DNA of 64,000 nt from Providencia rettgeri (GCF_041075285.1 NZ_CP163512.1:1-64000); one strand, 5' to 3'; positions 51,195-63,532 are shown, counted from the stretch's first letter. The notes: generated from the sequence alone by a model not told the origin. Made by a program: numbers and translations.

Positions 51195-52136
51195 TTATTT
51201 TGTCAATTGTTGCGTTAATGCAGGCAGAATTTTGAATAAATCACCGACTATTCCGTAATCGGCAAATTGGAAGATAGGGGCATTTTTGTCTTTGTTAATG
51301 GCGACGATAGTTTGCGCACCATTTGCCCCAACCATGTGCTGAATTTGTCCTGAAATACCGACGGCAAGATACAGTTCAGGTTTGAGCATCAAGTTAGAAA
51401 TTCCCACATAACGCTCATGCTCCATCCATTTTTCGTTTTCAGCGACAGGGCGGGAACAGGCGATTTCAGCACCAATAGCATCTGCAAGTGTTTTGGCAAT
51501 TGCAATATTTTCTTGGCTACCAATACCGCGTCCCACACTCACGACAAGGCGAGCTTTATCTAATTCCACGGAGTTGCCTGCTTTTTTCTGAACCGAGGTA
51601 CGTACAACAGATTGTTTTGGTTCGATCCAGTGTGCAGTTTGAGCCGTACCGCTACGTGATGCATGACTCGCAGCCGCCTCAAAGGTACCTGCGGTAACGG
51701 TGGCAACAGAAAACACACTATTTAACGTTTCTTGACCAAAGGCTAAACCACCATAGACCATGTGTTTAACGACCGCTTTATCGGCTTCGATTGTGATCGA
51801 GGCGGCGTCATTAGATACAGCAGCTTGCAGCCTTGCACCTATCCGTGCAGCCAATAATTTTCCACGACGCGTGTTTGCGAGTAGCAATAACCCTTTGTCA
51901 CCATGCTGTTTAATCGTTGCAACGATGGTGTCTGCATAATCTTCTAAAATACGGTCTTCAGGTTTACCTGTTAATTGAAAGACTTGCGTTGCACCTAGTT
52001 GAAATGCTTGGGAACTTTGTGCTTCATCTAATGCCAATACATTGACTTGCTCACCCAGAGTGAGTGCTCCGCCAATCAGTTCGGCTAGGCGGGAAGTCAT
52101 ATCACTAAAGACCCAAACAGTTGATAATTTACTCAT
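51195..52136 (-). CDS. fixB: Electron transfer flavoprotein alpha subunit FixB
   Basis: ETF alpha-type subunit for anaerobic carnitine reduction. 313 residues as in E. coli. The FAD-binding ETF_alpha region [18 protein letters not shown] and [11 protein letters not shown]...[20 protein letters not shown] are present. 11 bp after fixA; operon fixABCX. Confidence 0.96.
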   Translation of the reverse strand: MSKLSTVWVFSDMTSRLAELIGGALTLGEQVNVLALDEAQSSQAFQLGATQVFQLTGKPEDRILEDYADTIVATIKQHGDKGLLLLANTRRGKLLAARIGARLQAAVSNDAASITIEADKAVVKHMVYGGLAFGQETLNSVFSVATVTAGTFEAAASHASRSGTAQTAHWIEPKQSVVRTSVQKKAGNSVELDKARLVVSVGRGIGSQENIAIAKTLADAIGAEIACSRPVAENEKWMEHERYVGISNLMLKPELYLAVGISGQIQHMVGANGAQTIVAINKDKNAPIFQFADYGIVGDLFKILPALTQQLTK

Positions 52137-52147
52137 GATGCCTCCGA

Positions 52148-52918
52148 TTAAATAATTTTTCTTAAATGTTCAGCAAATTGAGCAATTTGGTCGTCACCAT
52201 CACCTTCAATAATGATACGTTGACGAACTTTTTGCTTCGGTGCTGCGATGGATTGAGCTGATAGTGCAGCCATATCCGCGAGTTCAATATCTGCAATGCT
52301 CCAGGCTTGAACTGGTTTTTTTGCAGCGCCTAAAATCGCTTTCATCGATGGAATAACAGGGACATTAATGTCGGAGGTCACGGCAATAATTGCAGGTAAA
52401 GGAAGTGACAATGTTTCAATTTCATCTTCGAGTTCACGCTCAACCACAATGTTGTCCGCGGCAAGAGAAACAATTTTCTTCACGCCATTGATAGCTGGAA
52501 TTTGCAAGCTTTCACCTAGTAGGATACTGACTTGCTGCGCATTGAGGTCGGCGGAACCGTCGCCACAAATAATTAAGTCAAAACCTATTTTTTGTGCTGC
52601 TGCACCAAGGGCGATTGCACTTTGATGGGGGAGAGCATGTTCGAATTGATCATCAATGACGACCACCAACTCATCTGGACCACGGGATAGTACGTCTTTA
52701 CGCCCTTTCATATTTGTTAGGGCTTTACCACCAATACTTAATGCCGTAATTTTGCTATCCGGCTGTTGTGCTTTAATCTGATTAGCCGCTTCTATGGCAT
52801 TTAAATCATATTGACTAATTTTGGTGTCTGCACGAGAAAAATCTAAAGAACCATCTGAGCTATTAATAATAATATCTTGTTCATCAGGAACAGATTTATA
52901 GCATGTAATAATATTCAT
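52148..52918 (-). CDS. fixA: Electron transfer flavoprotein beta subunit FixA
   Basis: ETF beta-type subunit, partner of FixB. 256 residues as in E. coli. Typical start [16 protein letters not shown] and ETF beta signature around [19 protein letters not shown]. First gene of fixABCX, divergent from caiT over 503 bp that carry repeated motifs. Confidence 0.96.
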   Translation of the reverse strand: MNIITCYKSVPDEQDIIINSSDGSLDFSRADTKISQYDLNAIEAANQIKAQQPDSKITALSIGGKALTNMKGRKDVLSRGPDELVVVIDDQFEHALPHQSAIALGAAAQKIGFDLIICGDGSADLNAQQVSILLGESLQIPAINGVKKIVSLAADNIVVERELEDEIETLSLPLPAIIAVTSDINVPVIPSMKAILGAAKKPVQAWSIADIELADMAALSAQSIAAPKQKVRQRIIIEGDGDDQIAQFAEHLRKII

Positions 52919-53421
52919 TACATCTCCTAAAATATATTTAATAAATATGATCCGTGTTGGCTTCGGATTATATAATTATCATGAACTGGATATTTAAAAA
53001 TAAAACCTAAGTCACCAATATTGAAAACTTCAAATTAAACTCGATTTAAATATTCATACTGATACTTTACTCACCAATATTGTAAAAATCATCAACTTAA
53101 CAGCGAAATGTTCAATATTGTTATGCTAATCACCAATACTGAAGGTATTTAATAACACTGTTGTTACACGATATTTTATCCTATTGTATTTGTTGGTTAA
53201 TTTAATAGATAAAACATTGGTAAGTAGTAACAAATATTTATCACGAATAATATTGTGACCTTAATAACAGAATTGTTAATAACGAGTCGACATGATTTGA
53301 GCAGTGATTGGATTAATATTTAATTAAAATTATGGGAATTAATTAATAAATAAGTGGTGAGGCGTTGAGAATAACAATTGTTTTAAAGCTTATATATTAA
53401 ATAATAAATCGGGATCGAACT
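52919..53421. promoter_or_regulatory. Divergent fixA/caiT control region with 59-bp-phased repeats
   Basis: TCACCAATATTGA (53012), TCACCAATATTGT (53071) and TCACCAATACTGA (53130) are direct repeats exactly 59 bp apart. Inverted relatives are TTCAATATTG (53111-53120) and CATTGGTAAG (53215-53224). In E. coli this gap binds CRP and the activator CaiF; these repeats are candidates for CaiF half-sites. I do not recall the E. coli site well enough to claim identity. No ORF. Confidence 0.6.
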
Positions 53422-54939
53422 ATGAGCAAAGAAAATAAAAAGGGCGGGATAGAACCTAAAGTGTTTTTTCCTCCATTGATCATTGTTGGACTATTATGTT
53501 GGTTAACCGTCCGTGACCTTGATGCTTCGAATGAAGTGATCAACCAAGTGTTTAGCTACGTCACAAACGTATGGGGCTGGGCATTTGAATGGTATATGGT
53601 CGTGATGTTTGGCGGCTGGTTTTGGTTAATCTTAGGGCCATATGCCAAAAAACGTCTAGGGGAAGAAAAGCCAGAATTTAGCCGTGCGAGTTGGATTTTT
53701 ATGATGTTTGCTTCATGTACATCGGCTGCGGTACTTTTCTGGGGGTCTATTGAAATTTATTATTATATTTCAACGCCACCTTTTGAGTTCGAACCTTATT
53801 CAAACCAAGCAAAAAGCATCGGGTTAGCCTACAGCTTGTTCCATTGGGGACCGCTACCATGGGCAACTTATAGCTTCTTATCTGTTGCTTTCGGTTACTT
53901 CTTCTTTGTTCGCAAAATGGATGTTATCCGGCCAAGTAGTACGTTGGTGCCACTAGTGGGCGAAAAACGTGTTAATGGTTGGTTTGGAACACTGGTTGAT
54001 AATTTCTATTTAGTGGCACTCATCCTTGCGATGGGAACCAGTTTAGGATTAGCGACACCCCTTGTCACTGAATGTATGCAGTATTTATTTGGTATTCCTC
54101 ATACCTTACAGCTTGATGCGATCATTATTTTCTGTTGGATCATTTTGAACGCAATCTGTGTGGCATTTGGTCTGCAAAAAGGGGTAAGAATAGCCAGTGA
54201 TGTGCGTAGCTATTTGAGTTTCTTGATGCTTGGCTGGGTATTCATTGTTGGTGGTGCAAGCTTTATCGTTAACTACTTTACCGATTCTATCGGTGTATTA
54301 ATGATGTATATGCCGCGCATGTTGTTCTATACAGATGCTGTGAGTAAAAGCGGTTTCCCACAAGGCTGGACTGTATTTTATTGGGCTTGGTGGGTTATTT
54401 ACGCTATCCAAATGTGTATTTTCCTCGCTCGTATCTCTAAAGGTCGTACCGTTCGCGAACTGTGTATCGGTATGGTCGCGGGTCTGACCGCAGGTACCAC
54501 CCTGATTTGGACGATTTTAGGCAGTAACACGCTGCAACTTATTGACCAAAACATTATTAATATTCCACACCTGATTGAAGAATTTGGCGTTGCACGCGCC
54601 ATCATTGAGACATGGGCTGCCTTACCTTTGAGCACTGTAACAATTTGGGGCTTCTTCATCCTCTGCTTTATCGCCACTGTAACACTGATTAATGCCTGTT
54701 CATACACCCTCGCTATGTCGACTTGTCGCGCAGTGAAAGATGGTGATGAGCCGCCATTGTTAGTGCGCATTGGTTGGTCTGTTTTAGTTGGTGTCATCGG
54801 CATTGTTTTACTTGCTCTAGGCGGATTGAAACCAATTCAAACAGCGATAATTGCCGGAGGATGCCCACTTTTTTTCGTCAACATTATGGTAACGCTCTCA
54901 TTTATTAAAGATGCCAAAGTGCATTGGAAAGATGACTAA
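53422..54939 (+). CDS. caiT: L-carnitine/gamma-butyrobetaine antiporter CaiT
   Basis: BCCT-family exchanger that brings in carnitine and releases gamma-butyrobetaine without ions. 505 residues (E. coli 504), 12 helices; the tryptophan-rich substrate segment [16 protein letters not shown] is clear. First gene of caiTABCDE, induced by carnitine without oxygen in relatives. Confidence 0.97.
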   Translation: MSKENKKGGIEPKVFFPPLIIVGLLCWLTVRDLDASNEVINQVFSYVTNVWGWAFEWYMVVMFGGWFWLILGPYAKKRLGEEKPEFSRASWIFMMFASCTSAAVLFWGSIEIYYYISTPPFEFEPYSNQAKSIGLAYSLFHWGPLPWATYSFLSVAFGYFFFVRKMDVIRPSSTLVPLVGEKRVNGWFGTLVDNFYLVALILAMGTSLGLATPLVTECMQYLFGIPHTLQLDAIIIFCWIILNAICVAFGLQKGVRIASDVRSYLSFLMLGWVFIVGGASFIVNYFTDSIGVLMMYMPRMLFYTDAVSKSGFPQGWTVFYWAWWVIYAIQMCIFLARISKGRTVRELCIGMVAGLTAGTTLIWTILGSNTLQLIDQNIINIPHLIEEFGVARAIIETWAALPLSTVTIWGFFILCFIATVTLINACSYTLAMSTCRAVKDGDEPPLLVRIGWSVLVGVIGIVLLALGGLKPIQTAIIAGGCPLFFVNIMVTLSFIKDAKVHWKDD

Positions 54940-54973
54940 TTTATTCAGAAACAACATGTAAGAGGTTATTGAT

Positions 54974-56116
54974 ATGGATTTTAGATTGAATGATGAGCAG
55001 GAACTGTTTGTTGCAGGGATCCGTGAACTGATGGCCAGTGAAAACTGGGAAAGCTACTTTGCGCAGTGCGATCGCGACAGCCAATATCCTGAGCGCTTTG
55101 TTAAAGCGTTAGCGGATATGGAAATCGATAACCTGCTGATCCCAGAAGAACATGGTGGTTTAAATGCAGGCTTTATCACCGTCGCAGCGGTATGGATGGA
55201 GCTGGGGCGTTTAGGTGCACCAACTTACGTACTGTATCAATTACCCGGCGGCTTTAATACGGTACTTCGCGAAGGGACGCAAGAACAGATTGATAAAATT
55301 ATGGCGTTTCGCGGTACCGGTAAACAAATGTGGAACTCTGCAATTACTGAGCCAGGTGCAGGATCTGACGTGGGGAGTTTACAAACTACCTATCAGCGCC
55401 GTAATGGCAAAGTTTACCTGAACGGAAGCAAATGTTTTATCACCAGTAGTGCTTATACCCCATACATTGTGGTGATGAGCCGCGATGCGGATTCACCGGA
55501 TAAACCTGTGTTTACTGAGTGGTTCTTGGATATGAGCAAACCAGGTATCAAGGTAAACAAACTTGAGAAACTGGGCTTGCGTATGGACAGCTGCTGTGAA
55601 ATTACCTTTGATAACGTCGAACTGGATGAAAAAGATATGTTCGGTCGCGAAGGCAATGGTTTCAACCGCGTCAAAGAAGAGTTTGACCATGAGCGCTTCT
55701 TAGTGGCGCTGACCAACTATGGTACCGCGATGTGTGCATTTGAAGATGCGGCGCGTTATGCCAACCAGCGTGTGCAATTCGGCGAAGCCATTGGTCGTTA
55801 TCAATTAATTCAAGAAAAATTTGCACATATGGCGATCAAGCTCAATTCAATGCGAAACATGTTATATGAAACTGCATGGAAGAGTGACAACGGGTTGATC
55901 ACCTCTGGTGATGCAGCGATGTGTAAATACTTCTGTGCAAATGCCGCATTCGAAGTCGTGGACTCTGCGATGCAAGTACTCGGTGGCGTTGGTATTGCAG
56001 GTGAACATCGGATCGCACGTTTCTGGCGCGACCTGCGTGTTGACCGCGTATCAGGTGGTTCAGATGAAATGCAAATACTGACACTGGGCCGTAGTGTACT
56101 AAAACAGTACCGCTAA
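54974..56116 (+). CDS. caiA: Crotonobetainyl-CoA reductase CaiA
   Basis: Acyl-CoA dehydrogenase-fold flavoenzyme that reduces crotonobetainyl-CoA to gamma-butyrobetainyl-CoA with electrons from FixAB. 380 residues as in E. coli. Motifs [17 protein letters not shown] and [20 protein letters not shown]. 34 bp after caiT. Confidence 0.97.
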   Translation: MDFRLNDEQELFVAGIRELMASENWESYFAQCDRDSQYPERFVKALADMEIDNLLIPEEHGGLNAGFITVAAVWMELGRLGAPTYVLYQLPGGFNTVLREGTQEQIDKIMAFRGTGKQMWNSAITEPGAGSDVGSLQTTYQRRNGKVYLNGSKCFITSSAYTPYIVVMSRDADSPDKPVFTEWFLDMSKPGIKVNKLEKLGLRMDSCCEITFDNVELDEKDMFGREGNGFNRVKEEFDHERFLVALTNYGTAMCAFEDAARYANQRVQFGEAIGRYQLIQEKFAHMAIKLNSMRNMLYETAWKSDNGLITSGDAAMCKYFCANAAFEVVDSAMQVLGGVGIAGEHRIARFWRDLRVDRVSGGSDEMQILTLGRSVLKQYR

Positions 56117-56188
56117 TAACGTAACCGTCGTGGATTGGCTCTTTAACTATGGTTAGAGGGTCAACCGAGTTTCACAGGAGAATCGAAA

Positions 56189-57409
56189 ATGGCAGCGCAT
56201 TTACCTATGCCTGAATTTGGTCCACTTTCAGGGGTTAAAGTCGTATTTTCAGGAATTGAAATTGCAGGCCCATTCGCAGGACAAATGTTTGCGGAGTGGG
56301 GCGCAGAAGTTATATGGATTGAGAACGTTGCGTGGGCCGACACTATCCGTGTTCAGCCAAATTACCCACAACTTTCACGTCGTAATTTGCGGGCACTATC
56401 CTTGAATATTTTTAAGGATGAAGGGCGAGACGCATTTCTGAAGTTGATGGAAACGACTGACATATTTATTGAAGCGAGTAAAGGACCGGCATTTGCCCGC
56501 CGTGGGATCACCGATGAAGTGCTGTGGGAGCACAATCCCAAATTGGTTATCGCGCATCTATCGGGCTTTGGTCAATATGGTGATCCGCAATATACCAACC
56601 TTGCCGCCTATAACACTATCGCGCAGGCCTTTAGTGGCTACCTCATTCAAAACGGTGATAAAGACCAACCGATGCCTGCTTTCCCATATACCGCTGACTA
56701 TTTCTCCGGAATGACCGCCACCACTGCGGCGTTAGCGGCGTTATACAAAGCGCGTGAAACAGGTAAAGGAGAAAGTATTGATGTGGCGATGTATGAAGTG
56801 ATGCTGCGCATGGGGCAATACTTCATGATGGATTATTTCAATGGTGGTGAGATTTGTCCACGTATGACCAAAGGTAAAGACCCGTATTACGCCGGTTGCG
56901 GTCTATATAGCTGTAATGATGGTTATATTGTTATGGAAATCGTTGGTATTACGCAAATTCAAGAAATTTTCAAAGATATCGGACTGGCACATTTACTGGG
57001 TACGCCTGAAATCCCAGAAGGCACACAACTTATTCACCGTGTTGAATGCCCATATGGGCCATTAGTTGAAGAAAAATTGGATGAGTGGTTAGGGGCTCGT
57101 TCAATTGAAGAGGTTCTGGCTAGGTTGGCTGAGCTGAACATCGCCAGTGCCAAAGTGTTGACCATTCCTGAGTTAGAAACGAATCCACAATATATTGCTC
57201 GTGAATCCATTACCAGTTGGCAAACCATGGATGGGGAAACCTGTCGTGGTCCAAATGTAATGCCAAAATTCAAAAATAATCCGGGGCAAATTTGGCGTGG
57301 TATGCCATCCCACGGTATGGACACGAGTGAAATACTAAAAAGCATTGGCTACAGCGAAAATGATATTCGGGGGCTGGTCGATAAAGGGCTAGCCAAAATT
57401 GTTGAGTAA
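56189..57409 (+). CDS. caiB: L-carnitine CoA-transferase CaiB
   Basis: Class III CoA-transferase moving CoA between gamma-butyrobetainyl-CoA and carnitine or crotonobetaine. 406 residues (E. coli 405). Catalytic Asp170 in [30 protein letters not shown] at the start is shared with E. coli. A CAGGAG site precedes the ATG; 72 bp after caiA. Confidence 0.97.
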   Translation: MAAHLPMPEFGPLSGVKVVFSGIEIAGPFAGQMFAEWGAEVIWIENVAWADTIRVQPNYPQLSRRNLRALSLNIFKDEGRDAFLKLMETTDIFIEASKGPAFARRGITDEVLWEHNPKLVIAHLSGFGQYGDPQYTNLAAYNTIAQAFSGYLIQNGDKDQPMPAFPYTADYFSGMTATTAALAALYKARETGKGESIDVAMYEVMLRMGQYFMMDYFNGGEICPRMTKGKDPYYAGCGLYSCNDGYIVMEIVGITQIQEIFKDIGLAHLLGTPEIPEGTQLIHRVECPYGPLVEEKLDEWLGARSIEEVLARLAELNIASAKVLTIPELETNPQYIARESITSWQTMDGETCRGPNVMPKFKNNPGQIWRGMPSHGMDTSEILKSIGYSENDIRGLVDKGLAKIVE

Positions 57410-57483
57410 TTGAATGATTATTCAGGTCAATCTTTCCTTGTTGACCTGAAAATTCATTAGGGAAAATAGAGGGAAAACAATTA

Positions 57484-59043
57484 ATGGATGTAATCGGTAG
57501 ACAAAATTTGCGTCAAATGTGGGATGACCTTGCGTTGACTCACCAAGACAATAAGGCGCTTATCTTTGAGTCTTGTGATGGAAATATCCGCGAATTCAGC
57601 TATTTAGAAATGAATAAGCAAATTAATCGCACAGCAAATCTCTTTTTAGCTTATGGCATTCAAAAAGGAGATAAAGTTGCCTTACATCTGGATAATTGCC
57701 CTGAATTTTTCTTTTGCTGGTTTGGTTTAGCGAAAATCGGCGCAATTATGGTGCCCATCAATGCACGCTTTAAATATCTTGAAAGCGCGTGGATTATGCA
57801 GAATTGCCAGCCTCGTATGGTGGTAACTTGCACGCCGTTTGTCGACATTTATCAGCGTGTTTTAGCCGATGAGAGCACTCGCCTCGAACATATTTTTTTA
57901 ATTGCAGATACGCCCGTTCCACAACAAGACGGTATTTCGGACTTTTTATCGGAACATGCACATCAACCAACTGAACTCACACAAATTAGAGAACTTAGTG
58001 TGAGCGATACAGCGGAAATCTTGTTTACATCAGGGACAACCTCAAAACCAAAAGGGGTGATTATCACCCACTATAATTTGCGTTTTGCGGGCTATTACTC
58101 TTCATGGCAAAACGCATTGCGCGCCGATGATGTGTACTTAACCGTGATGCCTGCCTTTCACATTGATTGCCAGTGTACGGCAGCGATGGCGGCTTTCTCC
58201 GTAGGGGCAACATTTGTTTTAATCGAAAAATACAGCGCGCGACGTTTTTGGCAGCAGGTTGTGAAGCACCGCGCTACTGTGATAGAGCTGATCCCAATGA
58301 TGATCCGGACGTTGTTAAGCCAGCCGCTGGCGGATAACGAAAAAGATCATTGCCTGCGAGAAGCCATGTTCTATCTCAATTTAAGTGATGAAGAAAAAGA
58401 GCAGTTTATGGCTCGTTTTGGTGTAAAACGCTTTTTGACCTCTTATGGTATGACGGAAACGATTGTGGGGGTAATTGGTGACAGACCCGGTGATATACGC
58501 CGCTGGCCGTCAATTGGTCGCCCTGGTTTTTGTTATCAAGCGCAAATTCGAGATAAAAACAATCAGCCGGTTAAAACTGGGGTGATAGGTGAACTGTGCT
58601 TGAAAGGCGAACGCGGTAAAACGCTTTTCAAAGAGTATTACAACAATCCCGAAGCGACAGCGAAAACCTTTGATGACACAGGCTGGATGCACACTGGGGA
58701 TTTTGCCTACCAAGATGAGGACGGCTTTTTCTATTTTGTCGATAGAAGCTGCAACATGATCAAACGCGGCGGTGAGAATGTCTCTTGTAGTGAAATCGAA
58801 AATATTATTGCCTCACATCCTGCGATTGTGGATGTGGCAGTGATTGGCGTAGCGGATGATATCCGCGACGAAGCGATTAAAGCGTTTATCGTGTTGGAGG
58901 AAGGTGAAACCTTAACACAGGAAGAGTTTTTTGCTTTTTGTGAAAAACAAATGGCGAAGTTCAAAGTACCGACATGTGTTGAAGTGCGTAAAGATTTACC
59001 GCGCAATTGTTCAGGGAAAGTGCTGAAAAAACATCTGCAATAA
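57484..59043 (+). CDS. caiC: Carnitine/crotonobetaine-CoA ligase CaiC
   Basis: ATP-dependent ligase that primes the cycle by making the first betaine-CoA. 519 residues, typical for CaiC. Adenylation motifs [18 protein letters not shown] (P-loop), [15 protein letters not shown] and the catalytic Lys near the end in [10 protein letters not shown]. 74 bp after caiB. Confidence 0.96.
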   Translation: MDVIGRQNLRQMWDDLALTHQDNKALIFESCDGNIREFSYLEMNKQINRTANLFLAYGIQKGDKVALHLDNCPEFFFCWFGLAKIGAIMVPINARFKYLESAWIMQNCQPRMVVTCTPFVDIYQRVLADESTRLEHIFLIADTPVPQQDGISDFLSEHAHQPTELTQIRELSVSDTAEILFTSGTTSKPKGVIITHYNLRFAGYYSSWQNALRADDVYLTVMPAFHIDCQCTAAMAAFSVGATFVLIEKYSARRFWQQVVKHRATVIELIPMMIRTLLSQPLADNEKDHCLREAMFYLNLSDEEKEQFMARFGVKRFLTSYGMTETIVGVIGDRPGDIRRWPSIGRPGFCYQAQIRDKNNQPVKTGVIGELCLKGERGKTLFKEYYNNPEATAKTFDDTGWMHTGDFAYQDEDGFFYFVDRSCNMIKRGGENVSCSEIENIIASHPAIVDVAVIGVADDIRDEAIKAFIVLEEGETLTQEEFFAFCEKQMAKFKVPTCVEVRKDLPRNCSGKVLKKHLQ

Positions 59044-59128
59044 CCGGATTATTCTACTAATTCTAAGGGCACCTTTGTTTTATCACGTAAAACACAGTGC
59101 CACCCGATGATGACTAAAGGATTGCACT

Positions 59129-59914
59129 ATGAGCGAATCATTAAAAATTACCCGCAATGGCTCCATTTTAGAAATCGTACTCGATAGACCTAAAGCGAAT
59201 GCGATAGATGCAAAAACCAGTTTCAAAATGGGCGAAGTATTTCTTAACTTTCGGGATGATCCATCTTTGAGAGTTGCCATCATTACAGGAGCAGGGGAGC
59301 GCTTCTTTTCTGCGGGGTGGGATTTAAAATCCGCGGCGGAAGGTGAAGCTCCCGATGCGGATTTTGGGCCCGGTGGCTTTGCTGGGTTAACCGAAATTTT
59401 TAATCTCAATAAACCCGTTATTGCGGCAGTGAACGGTTATGCGTTTGGTGGCGGTTTTGAACTCGCATTGGCAGCAGATATGATTATTTGCTCTGAAAAT
59501 GCCAGTTTTGCATTGCCAGAAGCTCAACTTGGCATTGTTCCCGATAGCGGCGGTGTTTTACGTTTACCAAAAATTCTCCCTGCACCAATTGTGAATGAAA
59601 TGGTAATGACAGGTAGACGAATGGATGCGCAGGAAGCATTACGTTGGGGAATTGCGAATGATGTGGTGCCGAGTGAAAAGCTGATGGATAGAGCCCGTGA
59701 GTTGGCGGAACAAATTACCCAAAGCGCACCATTGGCCGTGGCGGCACTCAAAGAGATTTTCCGTGCAACAGGGGAACTCACTGTTGAAGAGGGGTATAAA
59801 CTTATGCGTAGTGGTGTGCTGGCAAACTACCCTGCGGTTTTACACTCCGAAGATGCATTAGAAGGTCCACTGGCGTTTGCCGAAAAACGTTCACCCAGTT
59901 GGAAAGGGCGCTAG
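59129..59914 (+). CDS. caiD: Carnitinyl-CoA dehydratase CaiD
   Basis: Crotonase-family enzyme interconverting carnitinyl-CoA and crotonobetainyl-CoA. 261 residues as in E. coli. Oxyanion-hole regions [10 protein letters not shown] and [13 protein letters not shown], with Glu-containing [13 protein letters not shown]. 85 bp after caiC, 14 bp before caiE. Confidence 0.97.
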   Translation: MSESLKITRNGSILEIVLDRPKANAIDAKTSFKMGEVFLNFRDDPSLRVAIITGAGERFFSAGWDLKSAAEGEAPDADFGPGGFAGLTEIFNLNKPVIAAVNGYAFGGGFELALAADMIICSENASFALPEAQLGIVPDSGGVLRLPKILPAPIVNEMVMTGRRMDAQEALRWGIANDVVPSEKLMDRARELAEQITQSAPLAVAALKEIFRATGELTVEEGYKLMRSGVLANYPAVLHSEDALEGPLAFAEKRSPSWKGR

Positions 59915-59928
59915 TCGCGAGGTGAATT

Positions 59929-60522
59929 TTGAGTTTTTACGCTTTTGAAGGGGTGATCCCAGTTGTTCACCCTACCGCATATGTACATCCAACCGCGGTA
60001 GTGATCGGTGATGTTATTATCGGTGAAGGAGTGTTTGTTGGGCCTAACGCCTCTTTACGTGGGGACTATGGTCGTTTGATCATAGAAAAAGGCGCGAATA
60101 TTCAGGATTGCTGCATTATGCATGGCTATAGTGATATAGAAACTATTGTCCATGAATGTGGACACATAGGGCACGGTGCTATCTTACACGGATGCATTAT
60201 TGGTCGTGATGCTTTAGTCGGCATGAATAGTGTGATCATGGATGGTGCTATCATTGGTGAAGAAAGTATTGTTGCGGCGATGAGCTTTGTTAAAGCTGGC
60301 TTTCAAGGCGAACCACGGCAAATGTTGGTGGGGAGCCCTGCAAGGCTTCTTCGTCAAGTCAGGGATGAAGAATTACATTGGAAGCAATTAAATACAAAAG
60401 AGTATCAAGACCTTGCAGCACGTTATCTTGTTGGATTGCAAGAGACACAACCTTTGACCGAAATTGAAATTAATCGGCCTAAGCTGTTTGGTACCACAGA
60501 TGTGAAGCCAAAAGGGCAATAG
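59929..60522 (+). CDS. caiE: Carnitine operon protein CaiE (hexapeptide-repeat family)
   Basis: Gamma-carbonic-anhydrase-like trimeric protein that raises CaiD/CaiB activity in E. coli, perhaps by helping cofactor supply. 197 residues. Left-handed beta-helix repeats run through residues 15-120 ([31 protein letters not shown]). TTG start chosen: AGGTG precedes it and [15 protein letters not shown] matches E. coli. Last gene of the operon. Confidence 0.95.
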   Translation: MSFYAFEGVIPVVHPTAYVHPTAVVIGDVIIGEGVFVGPNASLRGDYGRLIIEKGANIQDCCIMHGYSDIETIVHECGHIGHGAILHGCIIGRDALVGMNSVIMDGAIIGEESIVAAMSFVKAGFQGEPRQMLVGSPARLLRQVRDEELHWKQLNTKEYQDLAARYLVGLQETQPLTEIEINRPKLFGTTDVKPKGQ

Positions 60523-60537
60523 GTCATCAAAGAAAAT

Positions 60538-60570
60538 AAAAAACGCAGATCTAAAAACCTGCGTTTTTTT
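60538..60570. terminator. Bidirectional terminator between caiE and caiF
   Basis: AAAAAACGCAG/CTGCGTTTTTT, perfect 11-bp stem with A- and T-runs on both sides, serving two convergent genes. Confidence 0.92.
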
Positions 60571-60588
60571 ATTTATAACATAAATGCA

Positions 60589-60981
60589 TTAACGGCGTTG
60601 TGCTTTGGATAACATCCATTGCCATTTTTGCTCTCTATTTAGCTCGCTCGGTGGCATTGAGGTCGCTTTAACAGGGGCATCAAGGGTTACTTTTTCCGAT
60701 TGGTGGTTTCTTAAACGAGCGTAAAGTTGGTTATCAATTTTATTGACTTTAATTAAGCGTTGGCATTGGCATCCGCGTCCCGATAATTTATTAGGGATCA
60801 TTTTAACTTCACACTGGATCTCAGCCACATCCGATAGAATATAAGAAACAATATTGACAGCATTAGGATGCGGAATATCAAAATTATTGGATATTTCTCT
60901 GGCGGTTGTCCAACGACCTTGCTTCATTACCCAATGTGCAATGGATAAATACAATGGTTCGTTAGTATATTTTCCACACAT
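60589..60981 (-). CDS. caiF: Carnitine operon activator CaiF
   Basis: DNA-binding activator of the cai and fix operons that responds to carnitine or crotonobetaine without oxygen. 130 residues (E. coli 131). Helix-turn-helix region TAREISNNFDIPHPNAVNIVSYIL, then the conserved KMIPNKLSGRGCQCQRLIKV. ATG 60981 (MCGKYTNEPLYL) aligns with E. coli and has GGGAG 9 nt upstream; the frame opens at 60993. Convergent with caiE, as in E. coli. Confidence 0.95.
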   Translation of the reverse strand: MCGKYTNEPLYLSIAHWVMKQGRWTTAREISNNFDIPHPNAVNIVSYILSDVAEIQCEVKMIPNKLSGRGCQCQRLIKVNKIDNQLYARLRNHQSEKVTLDAPVKATSMPPSELNREQKWQWMLSKAQRR

Positions 60982-61517
60982 AAGCGCTCCCAAATCTAAT
61001 TATTAAAATTGAATAAATAAAGAGAAACTATATGTAAATTGTAGTTGGAATAATTCAATTTTCTTTAGTTAAAAGAAAATAAGCAATTATTAAAGCCTGG
61101 TTAAAATTGTTAAAATAATATAATCGTTATTAATTTGTTTATTATTAATTAAAATATTTAAGCATTTTATAAAACGAATATAAGTCAGAGCTTAAATTGC
61201 GCAGTCATACAGTGACAAAGTTCATAATAATAGATTTAAATATAATTTGCATGTATTTATTTTGAAAATTTACATTCAAAATAATAATTTTCCTTATATT
61301 CTATTAAGGAGTAAAGAGATAAACAGAGTTGTTTATAAGCTGATTATATTTGGTTTTTTTATTGAAACGGATGTTCTTAAATTAAGAAAAACATGTAAAA
61401 ATGTTAAGTAAAAACGCTATTTTTATAACACCATAATCTAATTGTAATACTCAAATCAGGCGTATTTAAAAAAATGAGAGTGATTACGTAACGCAATGAC
61501 TCTCATTAGATAACAAA
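60982..61517. other. AT-rich caiF upstream region
   Basis: 536 bp between caiF (minus) and the dxs stop. caiF promoter must lie in the left part. A palindrome ATTTTGAA-N8-TTCAAAAT at 61259-61282 is perfect over 8+8 bp but 280 bp upstream of caiF. I see no clear CRP or FNR box and no ORF. Confidence 0.45.
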
Positions 61518-63383
61518 TTATTTGTTCAGATAGCTTGTGATTGAGTTTACAATCCCTTTTGCATCTAACCCAAGGTCAGCAATCAACTCTTCTTGGCTAC
61601 CTTGGGGGATAAATTCATCAGGTAAACCGAGGTTTAAAATAGGAATGATTTTCTTCTCATGCATGAGAAACTCATTTACACCACTTCCTGCTCCCCCCAT
61701 AACGGCATTTTCTTCAAGGGTCACTAGCACATCATGGTGATTTGCCATTTCAAGGATTAACGCCTCATCCAACGGTTTTACAAAGCGCATATCAACAACG
61801 GTTGCATTTAGCTGCTCAGCCGCTTCAAGGGCGTGGCTGAGTAAAGTACCGAAGCACAGGATTGCCACTTTTTCCCCTTGGCGACGGATCACACCTTTAC
61901 CAATGGGTAATGGTGCCAAAGGTTGTAATACTGCGCCTATTCCTGTACCACGAGGGTAGCGAATGGCGCTTGGGCCATCATTGTAATGGTAGCCAGTATG
62001 TAGCATTTGACGGCATTCATTTTCATCACTTGGTGCCATAATAACCATGGTTGGAATACAGCGTAAGAATGAAATATCAAATGAACCTTGGTGGGTTTGC
62101 CCATCAGCACCCACTATCCCTGCGCGATCAATAGCAAACATCACGGGGAGCTTTTGGATCGCGATATCATGAATAACCTGATCATAACCACGCTGTAAAA
62201 ACGTTGAGTAAATAGCCACAATCGGTTTATAACCGCCAATCGCTAAACCTGCTGCAAAGGTGACAGCATGCTGTTCAGCAATTGCCACGTCAAAGTATTG
62301 GTCGGGAAACTCTTTTGAAAAACGCACCATCCCAGAGCCTTCGCGCATCGCAGGGGTGATAGCCATTAACTTGCCATCATTTTTTGCTTCTTCGCATAAC
62401 CAGTCACCAAAAATTTTGGAGAATGTTGGGCCCGTTTCTTTGCTCTTTGGTAGTGTAAAAGTGCTTGGGTCAAATTTAGGGACTGCGTGCCAGCTAATGG
62501 GATCTTTTTCCGCAGGTTCATAACCACGACCTTTTTTGGTCATAACGTGCAGGAATTGCGGTCCCTTTAAGTCGCGCATATTTTTCAACGTTTGGGTGAG
62601 TGCCACAACATCGTGCCCATCAACAGGTCCAATATAGTTGAAGCCAAGTTCTTCAAACATGGTGCCAGGAACCACCATGCCCTTGATGTGTTCTTCGGTT
62701 TTTTTCAGTAATTCTTTAATGGGTGGCATGTTAGAGAATACTTTTTTGCCACCTTCACGTAATGTGGTGTATAGCTTGCCAGAAAGTAAGTGAGCTAAGT
62801 GGTTATTTAGCGCCCCAACATTTTCTGAAATCGACATCTCATTATCGTTGAGGATCACTAACATATCGGGTGCTGCATCTCCCGCGTGGTTCATGGCTTC
62901 AAATGCCATCCCCGCAGTGATTGCCCCATCACCAATGACACAAACGGTTTTACGATTTCTTTTCTCTTTTTCTGCCGCAATAGCCATACCTAAACCGGCA
63001 CTGATGGAGGTAGAAGAATGGCCAACGCTTAAAATGTCATATTCACTCTCATCGCGCCAAGGGAATGGATGCAATCCATTTTTTTGGCGAATAGTATCAA
63101 TTCGGTCACGGCGACCAGTTAAAATTTTGTGGGGATACGCTTGGTGACCGACATCCCACACTAAATTATCGAACGGTGTTTTATAGACATAATGCAAGGC
63201 AACAGTTAATTCAACTGCGCCGAGACCAGAGGCAAAGTGACCGCTAGAACGACTCACGCTACTCAGCAGAAATTGTCTGAGTTCATCACAAAGCTTAGGC
63301 AAGCTTTCTTTGGGCAGCAGACGAAGCTCATCGGGCGTTTCTGCCAATGCTAGCGTTGGATATTTAGCGATATCAATACTCAT
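61518..63383 (-). CDS. dxs: 1-deoxy-D-xylulose-5-phosphate synthase
   Basis: Thiamine diphosphate enzyme joining pyruvate and glyceraldehyde-3-phosphate, the first step of the MEP isoprenoid pathway and a precursor route to thiamine and pyridoxal. 621 residues (E. coli 620). ThDP motif [19 protein letters not shown]...[10 protein letters not shown], transketolase central domain [14 protein letters not shown] and [15 protein letters not shown]. Follows ispA on the same strand after 233 bp that hold an ERIC-like palindrome. Confidence 0.97.
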   Translation of the reverse strand: MSIDIAKYPTLALAETPDELRLLPKESLPKLCDELRQFLLSSVSRSSGHFASGLGAVELTVALHYVYKTPFDNLVWDVGHQAYPHKILTGRRDRIDTIRQKNGLHPFPWRDESEYDILSVGHSSTSISAGLGMAIAAEKEKRNRKTVCVIGDGAITAGMAFEAMNHAGDAAPDMLVILNDNEMSISENVGALNNHLAHLLSGKLYTTLREGGKKVFSNMPPIKELLKKTEEHIKGMVVPGTMFEELGFNYIGPVDGHDVVALTQTLKNMRDLKGPQFLHVMTKKGRGYEPAEKDPISWHAVPKFDPSTFTLPKSKETGPTFSKIFGDWLCEEAKNDGKLMAITPAMREGSGMVRFSKEFPDQYFDVAIAEQHAVTFAAGLAIGGYKPIVAIYSTFLQRGYDQVIHDIAIQKLPVMFAIDRAGIVGADGQTHQGSFDISFLRCIPTMVIMAPSDENECRQMLHTGYHYNDGPSAIRYPRGTGIGAVLQPLAPLPIGKGVIRRQGEKVAILCFGTLLSHALEAAEQLNATVVDMRFVKPLDEALILEMANHHDVLVTLEENAVMGGAGSGVNEFLMHEKKIIPILNLGLPDEFIPQGSQEELIADLGLDAKGIVNSITSYLNK

Positions 63384-63410
63384 TAGGTGCTCACTTATAA
63401 TTAATCAAAA

Positions 63411-63532
63411 ATACCCGGCATATTTCAAGTTGTAGGAAGGGGCTGTATTTTCTTACGCTAGCGATATACAAAGAGATATTTCTTGCGATTTGTTCTAATG
63501 CCGCCTACTCGTTACATGAAATATTTAGGGTA
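63411..63532. repeat. ERIC-like palindrome between ispA and dxs
   Basis: ATACCCGGCATATTTCAAGTTGTAG at the left (shown in parts: TACCC, ATATTTCA, GTTGTAG) pairs with CTACTCGTTACATGAAATATTTAGGGTA at the right in the same parts; the middle is diverged. About 122 bp, inserted in what is a tight operon in E. coli. Confidence 0.55.

Noticed and set aside
49572..52918. fix genes as nitrogen-fixation genes
   Set aside because: They match the E. coli fixABCX set tied to carnitine reduction, and no nif genes are present.
53246..53260. ATCAC...GTGAC near 53240-53260 as a CRP site
   Set aside because: The half-sites are in the opposite order to TGTGA-N6-TCACA, so it is not a CRP box.
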